This document shows, in pieces, positions 40,810-50,131 of a stretch of 64,000 bases of DNA. The stretch lies in contig NZ_CP110224.1 of assembly GCF_026013645.1 (NCBI RefSeq), positions 2,170,001-2,234,000 on the forward strand, given 5' to 3'. Source of the DNA: Virgibacillus natechei (GTDB lineage Bacteria > Bacillota > Bacilli > Bacillales > Amphibacillaceae). Positions within the stretch are counted from its first letter, which is position 1. Each line of letters starts with the position of its first letter. A program made the position numbers and the translations under genes. The notes beneath the pieces are model-generated. The model did not search any database. It had not been told where the DNA came from and saw only the letters and a list, made by a program, of their open reading frames with translations.

Positions 40810-41499
40810 TTAGAGGTATCCTTTTTCTTTTAAAGATACAAATTTTCTATCTCCAATAATTAAATGATCCAAAAGTTCTATGCCAATCATTTTTCCTGAC
40901 TCAACTAAACGTCTTGTAACATGGATATCTTCTTGGGAAGGTGCTGGGTCGCCAGAAGGGTGATTATGTGCGACAACAATCGAAGCTGCTGATCGTTTTA
41001 CCGCTTCACGAAAAACCTCCCTAGGGTGTACGATGGAGGCATTTAGACTACCAATGAAAATAGTTTGTCTGTGGATAATTTGATTTTTTGTGTTTAGAAA
41101 AAGAACAACAAAATGCTCTTGGTTTAAGCTACGCATCTCCTCCATTACATAATCTGCACCGTCTTCTGGTGACCTTATAACATAACGATCATTGGGGCGA
41201 TACTGATTCATTCGTTTACCAAGCTCTATAGCAGCCAGCATTAACACCCCTTTAGCTGTTCCGATTCCTTTTATTGCAATTAACTCCTCAATTGTAGCGT
41301 CATTAAGCAATTTCAAGCCTTCGAAATGCATTAATACACGATTAGATAAGGCCATTACCGATTCTTCCTTTGTTCCACTTCCAAGCAAGATGGCGAGTAA
41401 TTCCTGATTTGATAAATGACTGGAACCTAATTTTAACAGACGTTCTCTTGGACGATCTTCTTTAGGAACATCCTTAATCATAATAGATGAAACTGACAT
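40810..41499 (-). CDS. radC: RadC-family JAMM protein
   Basis: 229 residues. N-terminal HhH-like part (LSNQELLAILLGSGTKE and IAIKGIGTAKG) precedes the MPN+/JAMM domain with VVAHNHPSGDPAPSQED, all metal ligands kept. Despite the name its DNA-repair role is not supported; biochemical function remains open. The maf gene that normally lies beside it is absent. Confidence 0.95.
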   Translation of the reverse strand: MSVSSIMIKDVPKEDRPRERLLKLGSSHLSNQELLAILLGSGTKEESVMALSNRVLMHFEGLKLLNDATIEELIAIKGIGTAKGVLMLAAIELGKRMNQYRPNDRYVIRSPEDGADYVMEEMRSLNQEHFVVLFLNTKNQIIHRQTIFIGSLNASIVHPREVFREAVKRSAASIVVAHNHPSGDPAPSQEDIHVTRRLVESGKMIGIELLDHLIIGDRKFVSLKEKGYL

Positions 41500-41687
41500 T
41501 ATTTACCCTCCTTAACTAAGCTATATCTATCTTATAGCGTTAAACAAAGGGAAACAAATCACTAAAATCAGGTTTTAAAGTACATTTCATCCTCCAAATT
41601 TCAAACATCCCTAGTTGAAGATTCAATTATGCATGTATCATTCATTCACGAAATGAAAAATTAGTATTTAACAATTTAAAGTTATGT

Positions 41688-42572
41688 TTAATTTATCACT
41701 CGATCATATTGGTACCACATATTTAATAAAATGTTTTGGGCTTTTGATCCCTCTGCCTGTTCCATTTCATCCAAAAAACTAGATATACTTTCATTTAAAG
41801 AAGCGAGTCTATCCGTTTCTTCGGGGTAATTTTCTACTAAACCTTCCCATTCGTCTACTATAAATATTTCTTCATTCTCCAATGAACCTAAAGCTTCATG
41901 CCAATTTTCTTCAAAAGCCTGCAACCATTCAGCCTCCTCTTCTATAAGTTCGACTTCCCTCTCCGCTGTATTCCATTCTTTACCAAAAACTTCAAATCCT
42001 TCTTCTGCTGTTATATCGTTTGCAAATTGCTTTGCTTGATCATCCGTATTTGCTAATCCTACTAGAAGAAAATATTGATCATTTACTTCCCAAATAAGGC
42101 TGTGTAACCCTGCTTGATCATAGTTTTCTACCCACTCATCAGCATTTTCCATTTCCGAAAAAACGCCACCTTGTAACACATATGCATCGATAGATCCATT
42201 TGAAAAAGTAGATAGGCCAGCTTCGGTATTATTACCGTTATCTTCATTATCCACACCGGCAACAGGCAAGTTATTATTACCTTGTGCTATATCGCTTTCG
42301 ATACCAACAAACATTCGCAACATAATGATACCTAAAATCGAACCAATCACAACTGCAGAGCTGATAGCTAACATTACTGGTTTGAATGGCTTTAATTTTA
42401 TTTTCTTATTAAATGATTTTTTTTGATTATTATTCGTTTCAGTTTGTCTAGCAAATATGGGAACTGGATCATCTCCAGCATTTTGTAGGGTTGCTGCTTG
42501 TTCGCTATCAAATGGTTTATGATCTTTATAGTTTTCATCATCCCATGCGTTTTTTGTATATTTGTTATCCAC
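41688..42572 (-). CDS. SPOR-domain membrane protein, SpoIIB-like
   Basis: 294 residues: a polar cytoplasmic part, one membrane helix (about 72-95, PVMLAISSAVVIGSILGIIML), an Asn-rich linker, then a probable SPOR domain (about 130-205, AYVLQGGVFSEMENADEWV and YFLLVGLANTDDQAKQF). SPOR domains bind denuded septal glycan. In B. subtilis spoIIB occupies this place between folC/comC and maf/radC and aids septal thinning during engulfment. Sequence likeness is low, so the name rests on layout and synteny. Confidence 0.72.
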   Translation of the reverse strand: MDNKYTKNAWDDENYKDHKPFDSEQAATLQNAGDDPVPIFARQTETNNNQKKSFNKKIKLKPFKPVMLAISSAVVIGSILGIIMLRMFVGIESDIAQGNNNLPVAGVDNEDNGNNTEAGLSTFSNGSIDAYVLQGGVFSEMENADEWVENYDQAGLHSLIWEVNDQYFLLVGLANTDDQAKQFANDITAEEGFEVFGKEWNTAEREVELIEEEAEWLQAFEENWHEALGSLENEEIFIVDEWEGLVENYPEETDRLASLNESISSFLDEMEQAEGSKAQNILLNMWYQYDRVIN

Positions 42573-42684
42573 TTACTTCCCCTCCATCGCTAGATTTATT
42601 CTACTCTAGCATAGTAGAGGTAAAAAGTAAGACGAATATTGTCACACTACTAAAAAAATCGTTCTACAGAATATTCTTTTCTTC

Positions 42685-43899
42685 TCATTCACGAAGATAC
42701 TTTCTTACCATAGCAATAAAATGTAAAGATCCAGTTATGAAATACGCGTGCTTCTTATTCTGCAACATCATGTCTATAGCATCTTTCCAATTTGTAACTG
42801 CATGTTTGTCTAAAACATTTGTCGCTTCGTATAATACATCTGCTCGTGCTGCACGAGGATGGTCAAATGAAGTTAATGTAATAGAAGAAAATTCATTGCT
42901 AAACTGCTTTAACATTGTTTCAAGTTCCTTGTCCTTAAAGCCTGCGAATAAAAGATGCTTCTCTTTATCATTATAATTTTCTGCAACAGTTTGTAGAAAA
43001 ACTTTAATTCCTGCTGGATTATGCGCACCATCCAATATCATCACAGGATTACGCTTAACAAGTTCGAATCTACCTGGAATCTGTGTACAGCTTATTGCTG
43101 CTATTGCCTTTTTAAAATCGATAGAGTAGCCATGTTCCCTTAATTTTTTCAAAGCCATATAAGCAATTGATGCGTTTTTTATTTGATGTTCGCCCTGCAT
43201 CTGAATAGAGGTCTCAATAGGTGTAAAATCAGCACCTAGTTGATCAAGCGTTGTCTCATGGATCTGCGCCTCTTCTTTCATAACATGTAACGCTTCTTTA
43301 TCCATATCACCAATGATTACGGGGGCTTTATTTTTTATTATACCTGCTTTCTGATAAGCAATCTCTGCTGATGTATCCCCTAAAAAAGCAGTATGATCTC
43401 TTGAAACATTTGTTATAATAGATAAAATAGGTTGAAAGCAATTGGTGGTATCCTCACGCCCGCCCATACCAGTTTCAATAAGTGCAATATTTGTATTTCT
43501 TGAGAAATAGAGGAATGCTAATACGGTAAGAATTTCAAATTCAGTTGGCGCATCCCCTTCTTCATCTAACTGCATAATGGCAGGGTGAGCATCATTACAT
43601 AATGTCAGAAATTCCTCTTCGTTCATGGAGCTATTGTTTATAAATATATGACCGGTTAATCCAGTGAAGCTAGGTGACGTAAACACACCAACTTGATAGC
43701 CATTAGCCATTAAAGCATTTTTAATAAAATGAACGGTAGAACCTTTCCCATTTGTGCCAGCAACGTGTATCGCATGCATCTTTTTCTGTGGATTATGTAA
43801 CAAATTTAGTAATGCGTTTATTCTTTCTAATCCCGGTTTTATACCTAACCTTTTCCTTTCTTCAAAAAACACTTCGATTTGTTGGAAATTCTTAAACAT
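42685..43899 (-). CDS. folC: Folylpolyglutamate/dihydrofolate synthase
   Basis: 404-residue Mur-ligase-like enzyme that adds glutamate to folates. P-loop HVAGTNGKGSTVHFI, Omega-loop ALIETGMGGREDTTN and ILDGAHNPAG are present. ATG at 43899 has AAGGGGTG upstream; the in-frame start at 43917 precedes that site. In B. subtilis valS precedes folC directly; here two plus-strand ATP-grasp genes have come between. Confidence 0.95.
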   Translation of the reverse strand: MFKNFQQIEVFFEERKRLGIKPGLERINALLNLLHNPQKKMHAIHVAGTNGKGSTVHFIKNALMANGYQVGVFTSPSFTGLTGHIFINNSSMNEEEFLTLCNDAHPAIMQLDEEGDAPTEFEILTVLAFLYFSRNTNIALIETGMGGREDTTNCFQPILSIITNVSRDHTAFLGDTSAEIAYQKAGIIKNKAPVIIGDMDKEALHVMKEEAQIHETTLDQLGADFTPIETSIQMQGEHQIKNASIAYMALKKLREHGYSIDFKKAIAAISCTQIPGRFELVKRNPVMILDGAHNPAGIKVFLQTVAENYNDKEKHLLFAGFKDKELETMLKQFSNEFSSITLTSFDHPRAARADVLYEATNVLDKHAVTNWKDAIDMMLQNKKHAYFITGSLHFIAMVRKYLRE

Positions 43900-43968
43900 A
43901 TAGTCACCCCTTTTCAATAATATACTGTCAGTTTTACATAACCTTTGCTTTTCTTATACTAAAATCTC

Positions 43969-43996
43969 TTTAGAAATGATAAACTTCATATATAAT
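43969..43996 (+). promoter_or_regulatory. Likely promoter of the ATP-grasp pair
   Basis: TTTAGA (43969-43974), 16-base spacer, TATAAT (43991-43996), about 25 bases before the GAAAGGA ribosome site. Confidence 0.5.
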
Positions 43997-44026
43997 AAAA
44001 TAGTATAGCAGAAAGGATATCATCAA

Positions 44027-44923
44027 ATGAAGCTTCAAGGTTGGATTATATATAATGGAAGCTTACCTGGTACTAAATTTTTAGATTTTGCGGAGTGGAT
44101 ACAAGCAGCTGCAGCCAGGAAATATAGCCAGACAACTATTTATAAAAATAATGAGTTGTTATCTTTTCTAAGTACCGATCTATTGAAACTTTTAAAAGAA
44201 GATATGAATTCTTTGCCAGATTATGTCGTATTTGCAGACAAGGATATCTATTTAGCAAACCAACTCGAATCACTTGGCGTTCGGGTATTTAATCGTGCAG
44301 AAGTAATCCAAAATAGTGATGATAAAATCGCTAGCTATCAGCAACTAGCCAGACAGAACCTACCTATTCCTAAAACAATCGTAGCCCCAAAGGTTTTTAC
44401 CAATGTACAGGTGGACACCGATAGTGTCAATCTGGCTATCGATCAACTAGGATTTCCAATGATTATTAAAGAAGCTTTTGGCTCGTTTGGAGAACAAGTT
44501 TATTTAATACATACAAAAGAGGAATTAGTGACATGCGTACAAGCATTACAAGGTAAAGCATTTATGTTCCAGGAGTTTGTTTCATCTAGTTATGGGAAAG
44601 ATATTCGCCTTCATGTTGTAGGTGACCAAGTGGTAGCAGGTATGAAACGACAAGCTGCAAATGATTTCCGAGCCAATGTCTCTTCCGGCGCAACGATGGA
44701 AGCTTATGACCCAACAGATGAAGAGAGGAAATTAGCTATTTCAGCTGCAAAAGCATTAGGTGCTGATTTTGCAGGTGTGGATTTATTATTTGGTCCAAAT
44801 AATCGCCCCATTATCTGTGAAATAAATTCAAATGCGCATATTCGAAACATGTATGACTGTACGGGAATAAATGTAGCGGATTTTATTATCGACTATATTC
44901 TTGATACGATTAACAAAAATTGA
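44027..44923 (+). CDS. RimK-type ATP-grasp ligase, first of a tandem pair
   Basis: 298 residues. The N-terminus is a pre-ATP-grasp domain; from about residue 100 it is RimK-like: DKIASYQQLARQNLPIPKT, PMIIKEAFGSFGEQVYLI (ATP lysine region), FMFQEFVSSSYGKDIRLHVV, MKRQAANDFRANVSSG, and FAGVDLLFGPNNRPIICEINSN (metal-binding Glu and Asn). RimK relatives join amino acids to a carboxylate of protein, peptide or small acceptors. Target unknown. It is followed 9 bases later by a second member, with no cyclase, peptidase or substrate-peptide gene visible. Confidence 0.85.
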   Translation: MKLQGWIIYNGSLPGTKFLDFAEWIQAAAARKYSQTTIYKNNELLSFLSTDLLKLLKEDMNSLPDYVVFADKDIYLANQLESLGVRVFNRAEVIQNSDDKIASYQQLARQNLPIPKTIVAPKVFTNVQVDTDSVNLAIDQLGFPMIIKEAFGSFGEQVYLIHTKEELVTCVQALQGKAFMFQEFVSSSYGKDIRLHVVGDQVVAGMKRQAANDFRANVSSGATMEAYDPTDEERKLAISAAKALGADFAGVDLLFGPNNRPIICEINSNAHIRNMYDCTGINVADFIIDYILDTINKN

Positions 44924-44932
44924 GGTGAGCAC

Positions 44933-45808
44933 ATGAAGCATGGATGGTTAATATACGCAGAAGCTAATGTTGAAGAAAATAGATCCTATATTAATTGGAT
45001 GATTGCAGAAGCGCAGATGCAGAACGTATCACTTGAACTTGTTATAAGAGAACAATTAATAATCGGTATTGAAAACCAAGAGCGAACAATCAAAGTGGAT
45101 AATAAAGAAGTACATAAACCAGACTTTGCTATCATCCGTCTAATTGAACCCTTGCTGAACCTTCATCTGGAAACATGTGGCATTACTGTTTTTAACTCAT
45201 CTTCTATTTCAAGTATTTGCAATAATAAAGCTCTAACTCATCACCATATCATCGACCAGGATATTCCAATGGTTGACACTATATTTGCTCAGAAAGATAC
45301 GGTATCACAAACGCCACCCATGCCCTATCCCTTTATCATAAAAGAAACATCTGGTAGGGGTGGTAAACAGGTTTATTATATACAAGATAAACAAGACTGG
45401 TTAAATCGTATTTCAAGTATTGCTACAAACGACATCATTATTCAAGCCTGTAACGTACAACTCGGAAAAGATTTACGCGTGTTTGTGATAGGAAAAGAGA
45501 TCATTGGTGCTGTGTTACGTGAAAGCACCGATGATTTCCGATCTAATTTTAAACTTGGTGGCTCTGCCCGCATGTATCAACTTCATGCACATGAACGTTC
45601 AATCATTTCTAAAATCATTCGCTCTTTTCATTTTGATATGGTTGGTATTGATTTTTTAATCGGCTTAAATGGGGAACTACTTTTTAATGAAATCGAGGAC
45701 GTTGTCGGATCACGAACGCTAAGCACGGTTAGTGACCTGAACATCTTAGAAAAATATATCACACACATTACGGATAAATTAAAAAGTGGAATTTCAACGG
45801 ATAATTGA
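44933..45808 (+). CDS. RimK-type ATP-grasp ligase, second of a tandem pair
   Basis: 291 residues, related to the gene before it: ICNNKALTHHHIIDQDIPMV, FIIKETSGRGGKQVYYI, IIQACNVQLGKDLRVFVIG, VLRESTDDFRSNFKLGG and MVGIDFLIGLNGELLFNEIE. The last motif ends EIEDVVG instead of the usual EINSN, so the metal-binding Asn is replaced; activity may be changed or lost. GAGGTGA overlaps the first gene's stop, so the two are translated together. Its stop lies within a strong terminator. Confidence 0.83.
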   Translation: MKHGWLIYAEANVEENRSYINWMIAEAQMQNVSLELVIREQLIIGIENQERTIKVDNKEVHKPDFAIIRLIEPLLNLHLETCGITVFNSSSISSICNNKALTHHHIIDQDIPMVDTIFAQKDTVSQTPPMPYPFIIKETSGRGGKQVYYIQDKQDWLNRISSIATNDIIIQACNVQLGKDLRVFVIGKEIIGAVLRESTDDFRSNFKLGGSARMYQLHAHERSIISKIIRSFHFDMVGIDFLIGLNGELLFNEIEDVVGSRTLSTVSDLNILEKYITHITDKLKSGISTDN

Positions 45809-45820
45809 AATTCCACTTTT
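45782..45820. terminator. Terminator of the ATP-grasp operon
   Basis: AAAAGTGGAATTTCAA (45782-45797) pairs with TTGAAATTCCACTTTT (45805-45820), immediately before an R1 element. Confidence 0.9.
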
Positions 45821-45824
45821 GTTC

Positions 45825-46104
45825 TTGCATAGGAATCTATAGAATTTAAACGCTGTGGATAACTTATATACTGGAATAGCCACGTCCAGCTCCAGCGCCC
45901 AGCAACTATCAAACTTCACACTCCTCCACTACGATAAAGAAGACTTACTGATTGCCAAGCCGGCAGGCGTAGGCAGAAGTAAAGTCGCACTTATACCCTT
46001 GTGGTGAAAGTCAACATCTACTCACTTCGTTCGTCGTGTTTCCTTTATCTCATAGCGGAGTGCTCCAATTTGTACGTTGCTAAACGGGCGCTTGCGCTTT
46101 TGTT
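45825..46104 (-). repeat. R1 fold-back element, copy 2 (no R4 module)
   Basis: 280 bp filling the gap between the ATP-grasp terminator and the valS stop. On the minus strand it starts AACAAAAGCGCAAGCGCCC one base after the valS stop and ends CTATAGATTCCTATGCAA beside the terminator T-tract. The closing stem is AGCGCCCAGCAAC (45894-45906) with GTTGCT-aaac-GGGCGCT (46076-46092). The segment that carries R4 in copy 1 is missing. CACTCC pairs perfectly with GGAGTG where copy 1 has a G.U pair. Confidence 0.82.
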
Positions 46105-46105
46105 C

Positions 46106-48751
46106 TTATCCTTTTAATTCTGCCAAACGTGCTTTCACTTTCGAGTGTTTTTCTAGATAATCCTGTTCTTTTTGTTTTTCTGCATCAACAACCTCTTGAG
46201 GTGCTTTTTTTACAAATCCTTCATTTGCCAGTTTTTTCTGTACACGCTCCACTTCTTTATTCCATTTCACAACCTCTTTTTCCAACCGCTCTATTTCCTT
46301 TTCAAAGTCAATTAACCCTTCGAGTGGTAAATATATTTCAGCGCCTGTTACTACAGCTGACATTGCCTTTTCTGGAATATCTAATTCAGAGGCTATCGTT
46401 AATTCACTTGGATTACAGAATCGTTCCAAGTAGTCCTTATTATTCTTGAGTTCTTGTACAATCTCCTCGTTTTCAGCTTGTATTAACAATTTGATTTGTT
46501 TAGACATCGGTGTATCTACTTCTGCACGAATATTACGAACGGATTTAATTATCGATACAAGCCGTTTCATTTCTGTTGAAGCTGTCTCGTCATGAAACGC
46601 ATTTTTTACTTCCGGCCAGCTAGCAACTGTAATCGATTCTCCTTGATGCGGCAATTGCTGCCAAATTTCTTCGGTAATAAATGGCATATACGGATGCAAC
46701 ATACGCATGGTTTGATCCAGAACATAGGCGAGCACGGAACGCGTTGTGTTCTTTTTTGCTTCATCTTCGCCGTTTAATGGTAGTTTTGCCATTTCGATAT
46801 ACCAATCGCATAGCTCATCCCATATGAAATTATATAGATACCGACCCGCTTCACCGAACTCGTATTTATTTGTGTTTTTTGTAACATGATCGATCGTTTC
46901 ATTTAGGCGAGTTAAAATCCATTTATCTGCTAATGTCTTCTCCCCTGATAAATCGATATCCTCATAGGTGAATCCTTCCATATTCATTAGCGAGAAACGG
47001 GAAGCATTCCATACTTTATTAGCAAAATTCCAAGTAGATTCCACCTTTTCCCAATGGAAGCGTAAATCCTGACCAGGAGTGGAACCTGTTAATAGGAAAT
47101 AACGTAGGGAGTCAGCCCCGTATTTATCAATAACATCCATTGGATCAACACCGTTCCCTAATGATTTACTCATTTTACGTCCATCTGCATCACGGATTAA
47201 TCCATGGATAAGTACATCCTTAAACGGTCTCTCTTTTGTAAATTCCTTCGATTGAAAGATCATTCGCGCTACCCAGAAAAAAATGATGTCATAGCCCGTT
47301 ACCAATACGTCGGTTGGAAAATAACGCTTAAAATCATCGCTTTGCTCATCCGGCCAGCCCATTGTTGAAAAAGGCCATAAAGCAGAGGAAAACCATGTAT
47401 CTAAGACATCTTCATCCTGTTCCCAATTCTCACTATCACTGGGTGCTTCTTTTCCTACATAGATCTCTTTTGTCTCTTTGTGATACCAAGCTGGGATACG
47501 ATGCCCCCACCATAGCTGACGAGAGATCACCCAATCACGAATATTTTCCATCCAGTGTAAATACGTTCTTTCAAAACGATCTGGCACAAAATTCACTTTT
47601 TCTTCACCATTCTGAAGGTTGATTGCTTCGTCTGCCAGTGGCTGCATATTAACAAACCATTGTGTCGATAAATATGGTTCAACAACGGCACCACTTCGTT
47701 CAGAATGTCCAACCTGATGTGTGTGATCTTCTATTTTAAATAATACATCCTGGTCCTGAAGGTCTTTAACAATTTGCTCGCGGCATTCAAAACGGTCAAG
47801 TCCTTCATATTTACCAGCATTTTCATTCATTGAACCGTCTTCATGCATCACTAAAATCCGCTTCAAGCCATGACGGTTTCCAATTTCAAAATCATTTGGA
47901 TCATGTGCTGGTGTTATTTTGACCGCACCAGATCCTAACTCCATATCAACATATTCATCCGCAACAATTTTAATCTCACGACCAACAATCGGTAATATAA
48001 CCGTCTTACCTATTAAATGCTTATAACGGTCATCTGTGGGATGAACAGCAACTGCCGTATCACCTAACATCGTTTCTGGTCGTGTTGTAGCGACTTCAAT
48101 CATTTCGTCACTGTCTTTTATTTTATATTGCATATGATAAAACTTCCCATGCAGTTCCTCATAAATCACTTCGATATCAGAAAGGGCAGTACGTGTCTTC
48201 GGATCCCAGTTTATGATATATTCCCCGCGATAAATATATCCTTTTTCATATAGCTTAACGAATACCTCTTTTACAGCACCGGATAACCCATCATCCAATG
48301 TAAACCTTTCCCTTGAATAATCAAGTCCTAGGCCTAATTTTTCCCATTGTGAACGAATGAAATCTGCATATTCCTCTTTCCATTCCCAGGCTGTCTCCAT
48401 GAATTTCTCGCGACCTAACACATGTCGGTTAGTCCCCTGTTCTTTTAACTTTTCCTCTACTTTGGACTGTGTAGCAATACCTGCGTGATCCATACCAGGT
48501 AACCATAATACATCATATCCTTGCATTCGTTTCATTCTAGAAATCGTATCTTGCATTGTCGTATCCCATGCGTGTCCCAAATGCAGCCTGCCAGTTACAT
48601 TTGGCGGTGGAATAACAATGGTATAGGGTTCTTTCTCCTGATCACCTGTTGCTTCAAAATATTTGCCTTTTAACCAAAATTGATAACGGTCTTTTTCAAC
48701 AGCCTGTGGATTATATTTTGAAGGAAGTGATGTGTTTTGATCGTTATTCAT
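46106..48751 (-). CDS. valS: Valyl-tRNA synthetase
   Basis: 881-residue class I synthetase. HIGH motif in [16 protein letters not shown], editing domain with [22 protein letters not shown] in [15 protein letters not shown], and the C-terminal coiled coil ([20 protein letters not shown]) typical of ValRS. Preceded by a Val T-box. Normal length. Confidence 0.98.
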   Translation of the reverse strand: MNNDQNTSLPSKYNPQAVEKDRYQFWLKGKYFEATGDQEKEPYTIVIPPPNVTGRLHLGHAWDTTMQDTISRMKRMQGYDVLWLPGMDHAGIATQSKVEEKLKEQGTNRHVLGREKFMETAWEWKEEYADFIRSQWEKLGLGLDYSRERFTLDDGLSGAVKEVFVKLYEKGYIYRGEYIINWDPKTRTALSDIEVIYEELHGKFYHMQYKIKDSDEMIEVATTRPETMLGDTAVAVHPTDDRYKHLIGKTVILPIVGREIKIVADEYVDMELGSGAVKITPAHDPNDFEIGNRHGLKRILVMHEDGSMNENAGKYEGLDRFECREQIVKDLQDQDVLFKIEDHTHQVGHSERSGAVVEPYLSTQWFVNMQPLADEAINLQNGEEKVNFVPDRFERTYLHWMENIRDWVISRQLWWGHRIPAWYHKETKEIYVGKEAPSDSENWEQDEDVLDTWFSSALWPFSTMGWPDEQSDDFKRYFPTDVLVTGYDIIFFWVARMIFQSKEFTKERPFKDVLIHGLIRDADGRKMSKSLGNGVDPMDVIDKYGADSLRYFLLTGSTPGQDLRFHWEKVESTWNFANKVWNASRFSLMNMEGFTYEDIDLSGEKTLADKWILTRLNETIDHVTKNTNKYEFGEAGRYLYNFIWDELCDWYIEMAKLPLNGEDEAKKNTTRSVLAYVLDQTMRMLHPYMPFITEEIWQQLPHQGESITVASWPEVKNAFHDETASTEMKRLVSIIKSVRNIRAEVDTPMSKQIKLLIQAENEEIVQELKNNKDYLERFCNPSELTIASELDIPEKAMSAVVTGAEIYLPLEGLIDFEKEIERLEKEVVKWNKEVERVQKKLANEGFVKKAPQEVVDAEKQKEQDYLEKHSKVKARLAELKG

Positions 48752-48785
48752 ACTGAAAATCCTCCTTGTTTCTTAATTGAATTCA

Positions 48786-49104
48786 AAAATACCCTCCTCA
48801 TCCTTAATAAAGGACGAAAAGGGTATTTCCGTGGTACCACCTTTGTTTACAAATAAAAAAAATCCATTTGCACACTCAATTAATGGATAACGGCCAATAA
48901 CCGACATCCTCCTACTACTAAGCGCGAAACTTATGTTTCGGAGAAGTTGCATCAAGGGTGACCTTCCAAAATAGGCATTCCTGGGAAACGTTTCAGCTAT
49001 TGGTTTCCTTCTCTTTAGGTGCTATTTTGTACTCTTCCCTATCATCGCATTTTATTTGTTGATCGACTAAGGACGATACTATTTTCGAACATCCTCTAAT
49101 TATT
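48786..49104 (-). ncRNA. T-box leader of valS (Val specifier GTC)
   Basis: The minus strand has the T-box sequence AAAGGTGGTACCACGGAAA (48826-48844) and a terminator (ATACCCTTTTCGTCCTT with AAGGATGAGGAGGGTAT, then TTTTT). Stem I shows GAGTACAAAATAG pairing back through CTATTTTG, followed by GAAGGTCA, which puts GTC (48960-48962) in the specifier loop. The specifier agrees with the downstream gene. Confidence 0.95.
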
Positions 49105-49110
49105 ACTTTT

Positions 49111-49139
49111 ATTTTATCCATAATGGTGTGCTTCGTCAA
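49111..49139 (-). promoter_or_regulatory. Sigma-A promoter of the valS transcript
   Basis: TTGACG (49134-49139), a 17-base spacer and TAAAAT (49111-49116) on the minus strand; start near 49104. Confidence 0.82.
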
Positions 49140-49410
49140 CTATTACTCATGATTTTGCACAAAACAGGTGTCTATTTACATATTATATAACGAATTAATC
49201 GATCGGCTACCCCATCCTTATAGGGTAAAAGCCTTCGTTTTTAACAAAAAAGCTGTTTTCTAAAAGATGTTGTTTTTAACACAAAAGATATAAAAGACGA
49301 CGTAGTGAACATTCTTTTGCAAACGCTAGTTGAGATCAAGGATTCGCTACGGAAACACATTTCGCTTTCCGCGGGCGGCTGGTGAGCCTCCTTGCCCCGG
49401 CAAGGGGTAT

Positions 49411-49445
49411 GCCAACGTTGCCCGCAAAGGGCGATTTTAGTTGGC
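49411..49445 (+). repeat. R4 two-stem module, copy 2
   Basis: Outer stem GCCAAC:GTTGGC, inner GCCC-gcaaa-GGGC, then GATTTTA; all pairs are Watson-Crick. Confidence 0.7.
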
Positions 49446-49630
49446 CTTCATCATTTAACGCACTGTGGGGTCTCACCTAGGCCTTTCTCCCGCAGGAGTC
49501 TTCATGTGTTTCCTCCGCTGGGTGTTCCGGTTACTGCCGCTAAATTGCATTAGTAATCAATATTCAAAACATCCAACCGCCTCACCAGTTCGGGTGAGGG
49601 AAGGGCGGTGACTCCTGCGGGAACAATGGT

Positions 49631-49663
49631 TTTCGGTGGGGCGAGCATTTACGCGCAGCCCCA
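49631..49663 (+). repeat. R3 short hairpin unit, copy 5
   Basis: TTTCGGTGGGGCGAGCATTT then ACGCGCAGCCCCA; TGGGGC pairs with GCCCCA, a compensatory change against TGGGAC:GTCCCA. Confidence 0.82.
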
Positions 49664-49831
49664 GCACGTGTCCGAAGACCCCGCAGAGTGGTTTTCTCGA
49701 GGAGGCTGAGGCCGTGCCCGCGGAAAGCATCCGCCCGGAGCGATCCCGAACGGCGTTTATAGCAAATACTTATAGCAAACAGCAGTTACGCCGTCTTTTA
49801 TTTCAACTGCGAAGATTGAAAGCAACAATTA

Positions 49832-49861
49832 TTTTCGGTGGGGCGAGTAACCGCAGTCCCA
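49832..49861 (+). repeat. R3 short hairpin unit, copy 6
   Basis: TTTTCGGTGGGGCGAGTAAC then CGCAGTCCCA, one G.U pair in the stem; 31 bases after the R2 end, as copy 3 at the other R2. Confidence 0.82.
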
Positions 49862-49942
49862 ACACTTTCGAGAAGAACCTTAACAAATGACATCTATAAA
49901 CACATTTTAGTTCTAACTATACAAGTAAGAGAGGTGATTAAG

Positions 49943-50131
49943 TTGGCGCGTTATTATCGTTTTAGACTACCACCATGGGCTAGAACTTGTATTATTGTTA
50001 TTGAGCAAGCAACATTACCCATTTTGATTTTTCAATTAATCCGCACAATGATATTTCCAACGTCATTAGACGTTTTTTTACTAGGGGTTTTAGTAACTTT
50101 ATTTATAGCTTTTTATTTAAAATGGATTTAG
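49943..50131 (+). CDS. Small two-helix membrane protein
   Basis: 62 residues: a basic, aromatic start (MARYYRFRLPPWARTC), then two hydrophobic helices (about 14-32 and 39-58) ending LYLKWI-like (FIAFYLKWI). TTG at 49943 follows GAGGTG by 6 bases; upstream in-frame codons reach into repeat DNA and are not credible. The stop overlaps the 3' end of ysxE on the opposite strand by a few bases. I do not recognise the family. It is expressed away from the R2/R3 repeat cluster. Confidence 0.62.
   Translation: MARYYRFRLPPWARTCIIVIEQATLPILIFQLIRTMIFPTSLDVFLLGVLVTLFIAFYLKWI

Larger units (their letters stand above)
49289..49801 (+). repeat. R2 inverted-end repeat, copy 2, enlarged by internal insertions
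   Basis: Bounded by TATAAAAGACGACGTA (49289-49304) and the inverted TACGCCGTCTTTTA (49787-49800). The outer parts match R2 copy 1 in reverse orientation (GCAAACGCTAGTTGAGATCA, GCGGAAAGCATCCGCCCGGA). The middle, about 49400-49690, is extra and holds an R4 module (49411-49445), a GCCGC/CCTCACC-rich hairpin area and an R3 unit. No ORF here has a ribosome site or family features. It lies upstream of the valS promoter and downstream of ysxE. Confidence 0.72.

Noticed and set aside
49636..49890. 84-residue ORF in the R2 copy 2 region
   Set aside because: It runs through R3 and R2 repeats without start signal or domain.
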